NCBI GenBank assembly: GCA_964493385.1
Contig: CAZBNW010000081.1
Coordinates: 1-11,442 of the forward strand
DNA from: Loki-b32 sp964493385
Lineage (GTDB): Archaea > Asgardarchaeota > Lokiarchaeia > Sigyniarchaeales > SOKP01
Direction: 5' to 3'
DNA length: 11,442 bases
Program-made: the position numbers and the translations under genes
The notes under the pieces: generated by a model
Database searches by the model: none
The model's input: the letters and a program-made list of their open reading frames with translations, nothing else
What the model was told of the DNA's origin: nothing
Shown here: piece by piece, positions 1-5,681 of the stretch
How positions within the stretch are numbered: the stretch's first letter is position 1
How the letters are laid out: each line of letters begins with the position of its first letter

Positions 1-30
1 TAAAATTACGCTTATTTTTATATCAACTAA

Positions 31-102
31 TTTTTCCATTTCCGTATTGATTCACGAAGAAAGGGGTTCTGAGGGGCTCCTTTCTCTGTGAGTTAATTTT
101 TT
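31..102 (+). ncRNA. Putative small RNA / structured element, copy 1
   Basis: A T-rich stretch leads into the box CCATTTCCGTATTGA (36-50). A strong hairpin follows: 9 bp (58-66 with 77-85, one G-T pair), extended by a CAC/GTG clamp (53-55 with 88-90) across a 2x2 internal loop. After TTAA comes a run of six T (97-102). The same order of box, hairpin and T-run recurs at 3832-3882 and 9403-9469 in the same orientation, with different stem sequences. A TAAAATTA stretch at 1-8 lies about 28-30 nt before the box and could be a TATA box, but the window edge cuts it. It could also be the terminator of a plus-strand gene outside the window. The pattern is seen; the small-RNA role is inferred. Confidence 0.4.
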
Positions 103-121
103 CATTCCATAAAATCAATGT

Positions 122-778
122 CTAATCGTTATTTTTAAAAAAATCCTTTATTATCCCTGATTTTTTAGGAGAAAACTTCAATTTTAGAATTTTTATAAAA
201 AAGATTATACTCCAGCTGAAAAAGACTATAGTTAATGCAATTAAAAAAATGAATATTGCAAAGAATTCTTCAAAAGCATGCAGATAAATATAAAACCCAC
301 AATATAAAGGTATTAAACCTATTATTAAAGTTGTAACACCCATTATCATAAAACTCCTGCTATGTGATTTAAAAGCTTTCTTAACATTATCGCTGCGTAG
401 ATTTATTTCACAATAGCGACATAATAATGGAATCTTGATATTATTTTCCGACTCCGATATTTTTTTATGAAGAATACTATATACTTCCTCTATTGCTGAG
501 CCACATAACTTACATCTGTACAGTCTTAACTTAGTTTTTAATTTAATTTTCTTGAAATCACGTTTAGAGAAATAACAATCATTTTGAAGATAATGATCAC
601 ATATCTCACATGATTTTACTTGCTTAGATATTCTTATGATCTCATAAAATTTTACTGTTTTCAAATTCTTATCTTCAGTATTATGGTATTCTTTAATAAG
701 AGAATTAAACAATTGATATTTTGGATGAGATTTACAATATATTCGTCCAAAATCGTCAATATTAAACTCTGGTTTCAA
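122..778 (-). CDS. Cys-rich zinc-binding-like protein with two C-terminal membrane helices
   Basis: I do not recognise a named family for this 218-residue protein. The N-terminal half holds spaced cysteine pairs: C57-x2-C60 (with C68), C89-x2-C92 and C120-x2-C123, as in treble-clef or zinc-ribbon folds. Two hydrophobic segments follow, at about residues 143-167 and 172-196, then a lysine-rich tail. This suggests a cytoplasmic metal-binding domain anchored by a helical hairpin. The start is TTG: an AAAGGAG Shine-Dalgarno site lies 11 nt upstream, an in-frame TAG precedes it and no ATG is available. It sits 41 bp downstream of the alpha/beta hydrolase on the same strand and probably shares its transcript. 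Function is unknown; zinc binding and topology are inferred from sequence. Confidence 0.75.
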   Translation of the reverse strand: MKPEFNIDDFGRIYCKSHPKYQLFNSLIKEYHNTEDKNLKTVKFYEIIRISKQVKSCEICDHYLQNDCYFSKRDFKKIKLKTKLRLYRCKLCGSAIEEVYSILHKKISESENNIKIPLLCRYCEINLRSDNVKKAFKSHSRSFMIMGVTTLIIGLIPLYCGFYIYLHAFEEFFAIFIFLIALTIVFFSWSIIFFIKILKLKFSPKKSGIIKDFFKNND

Positions 779-789
779 ATGATTTCGAA

Positions 790-796
790 CTCCTTT
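790..796 (-). promoter_or_regulatory. Shine-Dalgarno site deciding a TTG start
   Basis: On the minus strand this reads AAAGGAG, a strong match to the archaeal anti-Shine-Dalgarno sequence. It is 11 nt before the TTG at 778-776. With no in-frame ATG or GTG nearby and a TAG in frame upstream, it supports TTG as the start of the Cys-rich membrane protein. Confidence 0.6.
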
Positions 797-819
797 GGTT
801 AATGACTAAAATTGATTTG

Positions 820-1644
820 TTAATCCAAATTCTCTTGTATGAAATTCCAGATTAGATTGTTAACTCTTTCGGCATCTTCAATTAAGATGCTTCCGTGTCC
901 GAAACCTTCGAGGGTGATTAATTTTGAATTGGGAATTTTTTCATCCAAGAGATGAGCGTCTTTGACAGGAATAAATTTATCCTCTGTACCATGTATTATT
1001 AGCGTAGGGTGGGTAATTTTCTGCAAGTTACCGCGCGTATCATGCGATGTTAACGCAGCTCCCCGATTTTCTAGATCTTGCCAAGTTGCATTACTCGCAC
1101 TTTTTATCATCAAAGTATCGAAAAGCGCATTACGAAGCACTTCCTCCTCATTTACCCTTCGAATAAACGATTTAGAAAACATTAAATCAAGTTTTCTTTT
1201 GAATCCTTCTTCTAAATCCAAATCCTGCATAATTGCCCTATATTCCTCTCTTATGGGTTGGGCAAACTGTTCTCTTAAATACGGTGTAGTAGAGAGTAAT
1301 ATTAAGGTTTTAACCATATCAGGGTATTTTAAAGCAAAATTCTGAGCAATTGATCCCCCCATACTGATGCCGCACAGATGAATCTTTTGCTGGATACCTA
1401 GTGAGTCAAGCAATGTTTTAGTTTCATTCAAAAACATATCCATCGTGTAGGGATAATTAGGTCTAGAACTCCCCCCGATTCCCCTATTATCCAACGCTAC
1501 AACCATCATATTTCGCCTAAAAAATGGGATTTGAAAAGCCCATCCATCGAGAGTCGTTGCCCAGCCTTGAATTAATACAAGCGGCTCTCCTTTACCTTTC
1601 TTTACATAATTGATTTCGATATCATCATAATTGAAAATTGGGAT
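820..1644 (-). CDS. Alpha/beta hydrolase with a non-canonical (ATC) start
   Basis: An alpha/beta hydrolase fold protein of 274 residues, a usual length for single-domain esterases and related enzymes. Numbering from the ATC, the catalytic triad is visible: nucleophile Ser94 in GISMGG, acid Asp222 in HGTEDKFIP, and His250 in GFGHGS. The DNRGIGGSS motif also fits. The first 45 residues (PIFNYDDIEINYVKKGKGEP, then LVLIQGWATTLDGW) supply the first strands and the oxyanion-hole region, so the gene cannot start at the first ATG (1509), which would remove them. No ATG, GTG or TTG lies between that point and an in-frame TAA at 1645-1647. The first codon after that TAA is ATC, placed 4 nt after a near-perfect AGGTGAT site. 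Substrate is unknown. It is second in a minus-strand run after the TIGR04076-like gene. It may be a functional gene with a rare start or one that has lost its ATG. Confidence 0.85.
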   Translation of the reverse strand: MPIFNYDDIEINYVKKGKGEPLVLIQGWATTLDGWAFQIPFFRRNMMVVALDNRGIGGSSRPNYPYTMDMFLNETKTLLDSLGIQQKIHLCGISMGGSIAQNFALKYPDMVKTLILLSTTPYLREQFAQPIREEYRAIMQDLDLEEGFKRKLDLMFSKSFIRRVNEEEVLRNALFDTLMIKSASNATWQDLENRGAALTSHDTRGNLQKITHPTLIIHGTEDKFIPVKDAHLLDEKIPNSKLITLEGFGHGSILIEDAERVNNLIWNFIQENLD

Positions 1645-1648
1645 TTAA

Positions 1649-1655
1649 ATCACCT
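1649..1655 (-). promoter_or_regulatory. Shine-Dalgarno site AGGTGAT before an ATC codon
   Basis: The minus strand reads AGGTGAT, preceded by a long A-run, matching the 3' half of the canonical AGGAGGTGATC. It lies 4 nt before the ATC at 1644-1642. The spacing is right for that codon and poor for the ATT two codons later, so it argues that translation begins, or once began, at the ATC. Confidence 0.6.
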
Positions 1656-1712
1656 TTTTTTTTTTATTTATTTAATTACTTTAAAATTTATGTTTCTGAA
1701 TTAATTTAATTT

Positions 1713-1729
1713 TACTTTAAATTAAAGTA
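1713..1729. repeat. 17-bp palindrome next to a stop codon
   Basis: TACTTTAA-A-TTAAAGTA is a perfect inverted repeat with 8-bp arms and a one-base centre, ending one base outside the TIGR04076-like coding region. It lies in the 85-bp gap before the hydrolase gene. It could be an operator for the hydrolase or a processing or termination site. AT-rich palindromes also arise by chance. Confidence 0.4.
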
Positions 1730-2179
1730 TTAATGGGCTCTCTCCAGTTCTTTAATAACTTTATCCTTGTCTTCAAATTTAAGTTCAAGTATTATTTTGC
1801 CCCATCCTCCGCATTTTAATCCTATATCAAAACAGCCAACCCTTTTAATTCTCATTTCATTAGGATCGATACCAGCATAAAATAGTTCTTGAGCAGCAAA
1901 GATTAACCGTTCCATCTCGCTTAATGCATAAATACAAACTCGCTTAGGATTTAATTTAGTAAGAAGATTTCCTGGACCATCAAAATAAAATTTATCACCA
2001 ACTTTATGTAAACTACTACATCCATGTGATTCTACAACTTCAATTATAATAGTCTTTTGCAATAAAGCTGGTGCTTTCAAAATAGCCTCTTGATTTCTAG
2101 GGTTTTCCAACCAAAGCTCCATCTCCTCATCTGTATACCCTAAATGGCTTTTTATAAAGTCTTGAAGTTTTTTTGACAT
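1730..2179 (-). CDS. TIGR04076-like conserved Cys protein
   Basis: This 149-residue protein matches what I recall of the TIGR04076 family, small proteins of unknown function common in anaerobic archaea and bacteria. The core runs from about residue 43 to 138: EVVESHGCSSLHKVGDKFYF, then a CIYALSEME stretch, a GIDP turn and a C-terminal CFDIGLKCGGWG segment. The conserved-looking cysteines are C54, C82, C116 and C123, possibly a metal or redox site. Residues 1-42 are an extra helical N-terminus (LGYTDEEMELWLENP), longer than the bare core. It is the first gene of a minus-strand run with the hydrolase and the Cys-rich membrane protein. A TATA-like box centred 28 nt before the ATG, with no Shine-Dalgarno site, suggests a leaderless mRNA. 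Confidence 0.8.
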   Translation of the reverse strand: MSKKLQDFIKSHLGYTDEEMELWLENPRNQEAILKAPALLQKTIIIEVVESHGCSSLHKVGDKFYFDGPGNLLTKLNPKRVCIYALSEMERLIFAAQELFYAGIDPNEMRIKRVGCFDIGLKCGGWGKIILELKFEDKDKVIKELERAH

Positions 2180-2202
2180 GATTTTAAGTGTTGTTATATA
2201 CG

Positions 2203-2212
2203 TTTTTATAAT
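2203..2212 (-). promoter_or_regulatory. TATA-like box for the TIGR04076-like gene
   Basis: The minus strand reads ATTATAAAAA, centred about 28 nt before the ATG at 2179. This is the archaeal TATA-to-start spacing expected if transcription begins at or next to the ATG. AT-rich context makes chance matches likely, so the spacing is the main support. The rest of 2213-2464 is AT-rich with no gene or clear structure, apart from a small AGCTT/AAGCT hairpin near 2417-2432. Confidence 0.4.
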
Positions 2213-2464
2213 TTATGTCTTATTTATTATTCGAACACTTATATTATTTTTCGATAATGTATTAGATTGTAAATTTGGTTGTTAATAACTGTTATTTTCT
2301 ATTGATTTAAAGAAAGAACTTCTTAGAGAATTTTGTCGGATTATAATATTAATTACTAAAAATTAACACACTCTATTATCTTTATAGAAATATTTGGTTT
2401 TTTGGTTTATGCTTACAGCTTAGGAAAAAGCTAAATTTTCATTAAAGTCTTTAAGGAATTGCCA

Positions 2465-3253
2465 ATGAAAAATGCTACTCAAAATAATTCTTATATAACA
2501 TCTAAAAGCGAATATCAAAAATATAATAGCCTCATTGAAAATAGATTAACTGAAATTGCATATCGCACATACAATTTCAATAATATACCACCAGTTATTG
2601 GTATTATTGTCTCAGATCAATATGGAAATACGATAATGGTTATTGATTATGATTCTAAAGAAAGAACTAATTATGGTCCAATTAAATCTTATCTCATCGA
2701 AGATGATAAAAAACTTCTGGAAATTGATTTGATTTCCATGTATTTTAGTTCATTTAGAACATTTGCAGAGCAAACAAACATAAAAAACTTATCTCACCTT
2801 GAAATTCATGGTTCCAATATTAAAGGACAGATATATTTTGCATATGAAAAATACATGATTATTGTCTTTCTTAATTCCAATACGGATTTAAATTCAAAAG
2901 AGAAAACTCAAATAATCAACTATTTCGAGGGGTTATTAATTAAGTATGAGTACGAATTCAGTAATTTTAACACTACAAATTCTAAAAGGACTATCACGTT
3001 ATTGAAAAATAAGGGAAAAAGTTGGCTCAAAATATTTAATAAAACTCATCTTAAGAAGTATAAAGAAATTTATTTAAAGAAGCAAGAAATTATTGAGGAT
3101 TTTATGAAAAATGTAGGTCCTATAATTCAAAACGAGTTATATGAATATTTAGAATATGTACCAGAGGATATCTTAAATAATGTATCTAAAGAAATAAAGA
3201 ATAAAATTCAAGATAAACTATTTGAGTTCAATATAAACTTTTTCGAAGAATAA
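2465..3253 (+). CDS. Longin-like domain protein (Asgard type)
   Basis: A 262-residue protein with no catalytic motif. From about residue 40 to 165 the pattern resembles a longin/profilin-like fold: strands (IGIIVSDQYGNTIMVIDYD), a helix (LISMYFSSFRTFAEQ), more strands (LSHLEIHGSNIKGQIYFAYE, then YMIIVFLN) and a helix (KTQIINYFEGLLIKYEYEF). A basic helical C-terminus of about 90 residues follows. Such proteins are abundant in Asgard archaea and are thought to act as platforms for small GTPases; that role is inference. I chose the ATG at 2465, which has AAGGAA about 7 nt upstream, over a TTG six bases earlier that is too close to that site. It converges with the DUF3795 gene, with 1 bp between the stop codons. 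Confidence 0.7.
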   Translation: MKNATQNNSYITSKSEYQKYNSLIENRLTEIAYRTYNFNNIPPVIGIIVSDQYGNTIMVIDYDSKERTNYGPIKSYLIEDDKKLLEIDLISMYFSSFRTFAEQTNIKNLSHLEIHGSNIKGQIYFAYEKYMIIVFLNSNTDLNSKEKTQIINYFEGLLIKYEYEFSNFNTTNSKRTITLLKNKGKSWLKIFNKTHLKKYKEIYLKKQEIIEDFMKNVGPIIQNELYEYLEYVPEDILNNVSKEIKNKIQDKLFEFNINFFEE

Positions 3254-3254
3254 A

Positions 3255-3707
3255 CTAGTATTTTCTAATATCTATTAATCTAACTCCTTCTTTAGCTCGT
3301 TTTTCTTCTTCTTCTAAGTGCTTTTGAAAACCAATCTCTTTTACACGATGATAATGACCTATAACAAAAGGATATCTATCTCTTTGATATTCTGTTCTTG
3401 GACAATTTATGAATTCTTCACATAATAGACAACTTTTTAATTCTTTATTGATTATTTTTTCACATTTTCTTACTTCACACCAAGGATCAGAAATTTTGAC
3501 GCAGGTTGGGCATTGTTGCTTACTAAACCATTCTAAACCTTTCAAAAAATTAGTATAATCGATATCATCAACTACATTTGCAACCCAATCATAGTCATCA
3601 ATAATCAGTTTTTTTAATTCCATAGCTAATATGTGAACATTTTCCCTAGTATGGCATTGACCACAATAGACGCCACAAACACCATAGGGGATATTATTAT
3701 CGTTCAT
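3255..3707 (-). CDS. DUF3795-like zinc-binding protein
   Basis: A 150-residue protein with the family's N-terminal signature CGVYCGQC (C11, C15, C18), followed by C66-x2-C69, C77, C82, C93-x2-C96 and C102. This Cys-rich layout is that of DUF3795 proteins, which are predicted to bind zinc and have no established function. A charged helical tail follows (EEEEKRAKEG). A GAGG Shine-Dalgarno-like site lies 9 nt before the ATG, and an AT-rich TATA-like TTTATATAAA lies further upstream near 3737-3746. It stands alone on its strand, tail to tail with the longin-like gene. Confidence 0.8.
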   Translation of the reverse strand: MNDNNIPYGVCGVYCGQCHTRENVHILAMELKKLIIDDYDWVANVVDDIDYTNFLKGLEWFSKQQCPTCVKISDPWCEVRKCEKIINKELKSCLLCEEFINCPRTEYQRDRYPFVIGHYHRVKEIGFQKHLEEEEKRAKEGVRLIDIRKY

Positions 3708-3831
3708 TATAGCAATCCTCTTTCTATAATTCTTAAATTTATATAAATAACTTCAAAAAACTATTATTCAAATATTACTTTCTATTTAAAATATATTTGG
3801 TTATTCTTTAAAAATAAAATGTGAAATTTAA

Positions 3832-3882
3832 CCATTTCCGTATTGAAAGCAACTCTTAGAAATATTTTCTTATAAGATTTTT
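3832..3882 (+). ncRNA. Putative small RNA / structured element, copy 2
   Basis: CCATTTCCGTATTGA (3832-3846) is identical over 15 bases to copy 1. The hairpin that follows pairs TCTTA (3854-3858) with TAAGA (3873-3877) and GAAA (3859-3862) with TTTC (3866-3869), with a 3-nt loop and a 3-nt bulge, then five T (3878-3882). CTTTAAAAATAAAA (3806-3819) is a TATA-like stretch about 22 nt upstream of the box. No plus-strand gene ends just before it, because the DUF3795 gene starts at 3707 on the other strand, so it is not an ordinary gene terminator. It could instead be a leader element of the GYD gene. Its hairpin is the weakest of the three. Confidence 0.4.
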
Positions 3883-3911
3883 CTTTTATATTAGGATATA
3901 AGAAGGTAAGG

Positions 3912-3918
3912 TTTAAAG
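3912..3918 (+). promoter_or_regulatory. TATA-like box for the GYD gene
   Basis: TTTAAAG, preceded by a purine-rich GGTAAGG that could serve as BRE, is centred about 28 nt before the ATG at 3943. There is no Shine-Dalgarno site close to the ATG, so a leaderless transcript is the simplest reading. Confidence 0.4.
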
Positions 3919-3942
3919 TGTAAGTTAACCCATATATATACT

Positions 3943-4236
3943 ATGCCAATATATATATTAGTAACTAAACTTCAAAATCCTGATCTAGTGGAAAAAAGGA
4001 AAGAACAGGGTGAAAAGTTTTTAAAATTAGTTAAAGAGAAAGTTCCAGATATTAAGTGGATTGCACATTATGCCATACTAGGTCCCTATGATTTTCTTGA
4101 TATTTTCGAAGCTAAAAATGAACAAGAAGCTGCTAAGGTTTCATTACTGTCTCGTTCTTTTGGAGCTAACTTTGCAGAGAGTTGGACCGCCATTCCGTAT
4201 TCAGAATTTCTTGAATTAGTTGAAGACTTAAAATAA
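3943..4236 (+). CDS. GYD domain protein
   Basis: A 97-residue single-domain protein of the GYD family, a small ferredoxin-like (dimeric alpha-beta barrel-like) fold of unknown biochemical function. It begins MPIYILVTKL, typical of the family. The naming motif appears as HYAILGPYDFLDIFEA, with G-x-YD at about residues 47-50, and the end reads WTAIPYSEFLELVEDL. Length is normal for the family. It is a lone plus-strand gene, converging on the Roadblock gene 67 bp away. The 235-bp gap before it contains copy 2 of the repeated element and a TATA-like box. Confidence 0.85.
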   Translation: MPIYILVTKLQNPDLVEKRKEQGEKFLKLVKEKVPDIKWIAHYAILGPYDFLDIFEAKNEQEAAKVSLLSRSFGANFAESWTAIPYSEFLELVEDLK

Positions 4237-4303
4237 TTCAACATAATTGAAATAGTATTGTTCAAATAAGAAACCGAAAGAGTAGAGTAAGTCAGTGATA
4301 TTA

Positions 4304-4729
4304 TTAATTACTTTCTTGAAGAGAAATAATCTCTCTATCCTGTATTTTTAATTTAATTGATTTTTTGATATATTTCCTATCTAAAAGTTTTATTAGCTTC
4401 TTACACACTCTTCTACATTCTAAGTATATAAATCCTAGATTAATATCAAGAGGTGTAGTAACAGCGAAAACGGTATTTATATTTATCGAAAATACTAATA
4501 AGTTGCCCTGTGTTCCTTTAATAAAAATATAGTCAAAATCTCCTTTATTTATTTTAGAGTATGATATCTTAGCTACAGACCATAGAGCAGCCATCATTGC
4601 TGAAATTTTCTCTTTATCTTTATCATTAGGTAGAGCGGTAGCTATTAGTCCACCCTCTATTGAAGCAAGAATCGCACCATTGATTTCTTTAGGTAATTCG
4701 ATCACTGTCAAATACTTTATCGACCTCAT
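4304..4729 (-). CDS. Roadblock/LC7 domain protein
   Basis: A 141-residue Roadblock/LC7-like protein. The pattern fits the fold: a helix, then GAILASIEGGLIATALPNDK (strand-turn-strand), a helix rich in small residues (ISAMMAALWSVAKIS), strands DYIFIKGTQGNLLVFSI and TVFAVTTP, and a last helix (FIYLECRRVCKKLIKLL). In archaea and bacteria such proteins (for example MglB) bind small Ras-like GTPases; Asgard genomes have many. A role as GTPase regulator or scaffold is inferred, and no GTPase is encoded in this window. The tail after about residue 112 is basic. A TATA-like box is centred 26 nt before the ATG, with no Shine-Dalgarno site. Confidence 0.8.
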   Translation of the reverse strand: MRSIKYLTVIELPKEINGAILASIEGGLIATALPNDKDKEKISAMMAALWSVAKISYSKINKGDFDYIFIKGTQGNLLVFSININTVFAVTTPLDINLGFIYLECRRVCKKLIKLLDRKYIKKSIKLKIQDREIISLQESN

Positions 4730-4750
4730 TTTTACTTTATGCTAATTAAC

Positions 4751-4760
4751 TATTTATAGA
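4751..4760 (-). promoter_or_regulatory. TATA-like box for the Roadblock gene
   Basis: The minus strand reads TCTATAAATA, centred about 26 nt upstream of the ATG at 4729, a spacing that fits leaderless transcription. Confidence 0.45.
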
Positions 4761-4843
4761 TTATCTAAATCTCAGTTTTTTTTTGTTTAAATTTTATTTC
4801 TCCAGATATTTATAGTTCCAAATCTTTTTTTCACTTTATTTAA

Positions 4844-4945
4844 ATTAGATATCTTAAATATGAGAAAGAAATAGAAGAAGAAAAAGAAGTTGAGGAATTA
4901 ATAAAATTAACTGAACTTCCAGAGATAGTAGAGACAATAGAATGA
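4844..4945 (+). pseudogene. Coding-like remnant with an acidic C-terminal tail
   Basis: One plus-strand frame reads RYLKYEKEIEEEKEVEELIK followed by LTELPEIVETIE and a TGA stop: 33 codons with a protein-like, Glu/Lys/Ile-rich composition. It is preceded in frame by a TAA and has no start codon. It lies in an otherwise empty 262-bp gap between two minus-strand genes. It may be the 3' end of a gene whose front has been lost. It could also be chance, since A-rich DNA reads as Lys/Glu. Confidence 0.25.
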
Positions 4946-4991
4946 TTTTTTTTAATTTTTTTATCAGTTTTTATTTATATAATTCATTTAT

Positions 4992-5654
4992 TTAGAACAT
5001 ATAAATAACTTTAAATGGAATATCTTTAAGTATTTCTTCAAGTAATTTTTTAAATTCATCTGAAACGGGTTTAAAACCATCTAGAGTATAATTACTAATA
5101 GAATAATAATCTGGCATAACTTCTAATAAGAATTTCCTTAAATCTTCTATATTTTTTATATTATCATTGATACCGCTCAAGAACATAGTGTAGATCCCTA
5201 ATTTTCCCTTGAAATTGATACTAAATTCTTTTATTCCCTCTAATACTTCTTTAGATTTTGTAGATTCAGGACATTTATTAATTTTTGAAAAATTCAAAGG
5301 ATCAATACTATTTAGATTAATTGCTACTAAATCACATCCGTAGAAATCTTCTCTGATAATTTCATCTTGAAAGATCGCACAATTCAAATAAACACCAATT
5401 TTTTGATATGGATAAGCCTCCTTAATCATTTCGATAATTTGTTTAGACTTCGAATATTTTATTGAGTCCCCTATTCCTTTAAACCATATTAAATCAGGAA
5501 TTCCTTGATTTTTAACACAATCTTTAATTTCATTAATTATCTCTTCATTAATATTAAACAAGTTAGTTTCTTCACAACATGAGCTGAAATCAACCGCTAT
5601 TAGTGTTCCAAAATTAAAATTAAATTCAAGTGTTTTTATAAATTTGTAATCCAT
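4992..5654 (-). CDS. Degenerate radical SAM-like protein (COG0731-like) without cluster cysteines
   Basis: A protein of about 220 residues that follows the radical SAM barrel of the COG0731 group (the wyosine-synthase-like TYW1 relatives). Recognisable parts are PDLIWFKGIGDSIKYSKSK (the GxGEPT strand-loop, here GIGDS), GVYLNCAIFQDEIIREDFYG, DLVAINLNSIDPLNFSKINK, and VLEGIKEFSINFKGKLGIYT followed by MFLSGINDN. The CxxxCxxC motif that holds the 4Fe-4S cluster is missing; only FSSCCEET remains at that place. It is therefore unlikely to do radical chemistry and may be a binding or regulatory paralogue. An alternative GTG start lies at 5663. It begins 18-27 nt after the stop of the winged-helix/TPR gene, so the two are almost certainly co-transcribed. 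Confidence 0.7.
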   Translation of the reverse strand: MDYKFIKTLEFNFNFGTLIAVDFSSCCEETNLFNINEEIINEIKDCVKNQGIPDLIWFKGIGDSIKYSKSKQIIEMIKEAYPYQKIGVYLNCAIFQDEIIREDFYGCDLVAINLNSIDPLNFSKINKCPESTKSKEVLEGIKEFSINFKGKLGIYTMFLSGINDNIKNIEDLRKFLLEVMPDYYSISNYTLDGFKPVSDEFKKLLEEILKDIPFKVIYMF

Positions 5655-5681
5655 CAAGACCACATTTTATAATTCACTTTT

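Noticed and set aside
31..102. C/D box or H/ACA small RNA reading of the hairpin element
   Set aside because: No RUGAUGA/CUGA pair and no ACA box at the right distance in any of the three copies.
620..802. Plus-strand 60-codon frame
   Set aside because: Antisense to the Cys-rich membrane protein, low-complexity hydrophobic, with no ribosome site.
962..1345. Plus-strand 127-codon frame
   Set aside because: Antisense to the alpha/beta hydrolase, whose triad motifs are clear; the frame is a shadow.
3832..3850. Resemblance of CCATTTCCGTATTGAAAG to the 3' end of an archaeal CRISPR repeat
   Set aside because: Copies are kilobases apart, only 15 bases are shared, the copies diverge right after the TTGA, and there is no array or cas gene.
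4190..4210. GCCATTCCGTATTCAGAA looks like another copy of the repeated box
   Set aside because: It lies inside the GYD coding region, has an indel and a mismatch, and no hairpin or T-run follows.
4237..4303. Gap between the convergent GYD and Roadblock genes, checked for a terminator hairpin
   Set aside because: No stem or long T-run was found.
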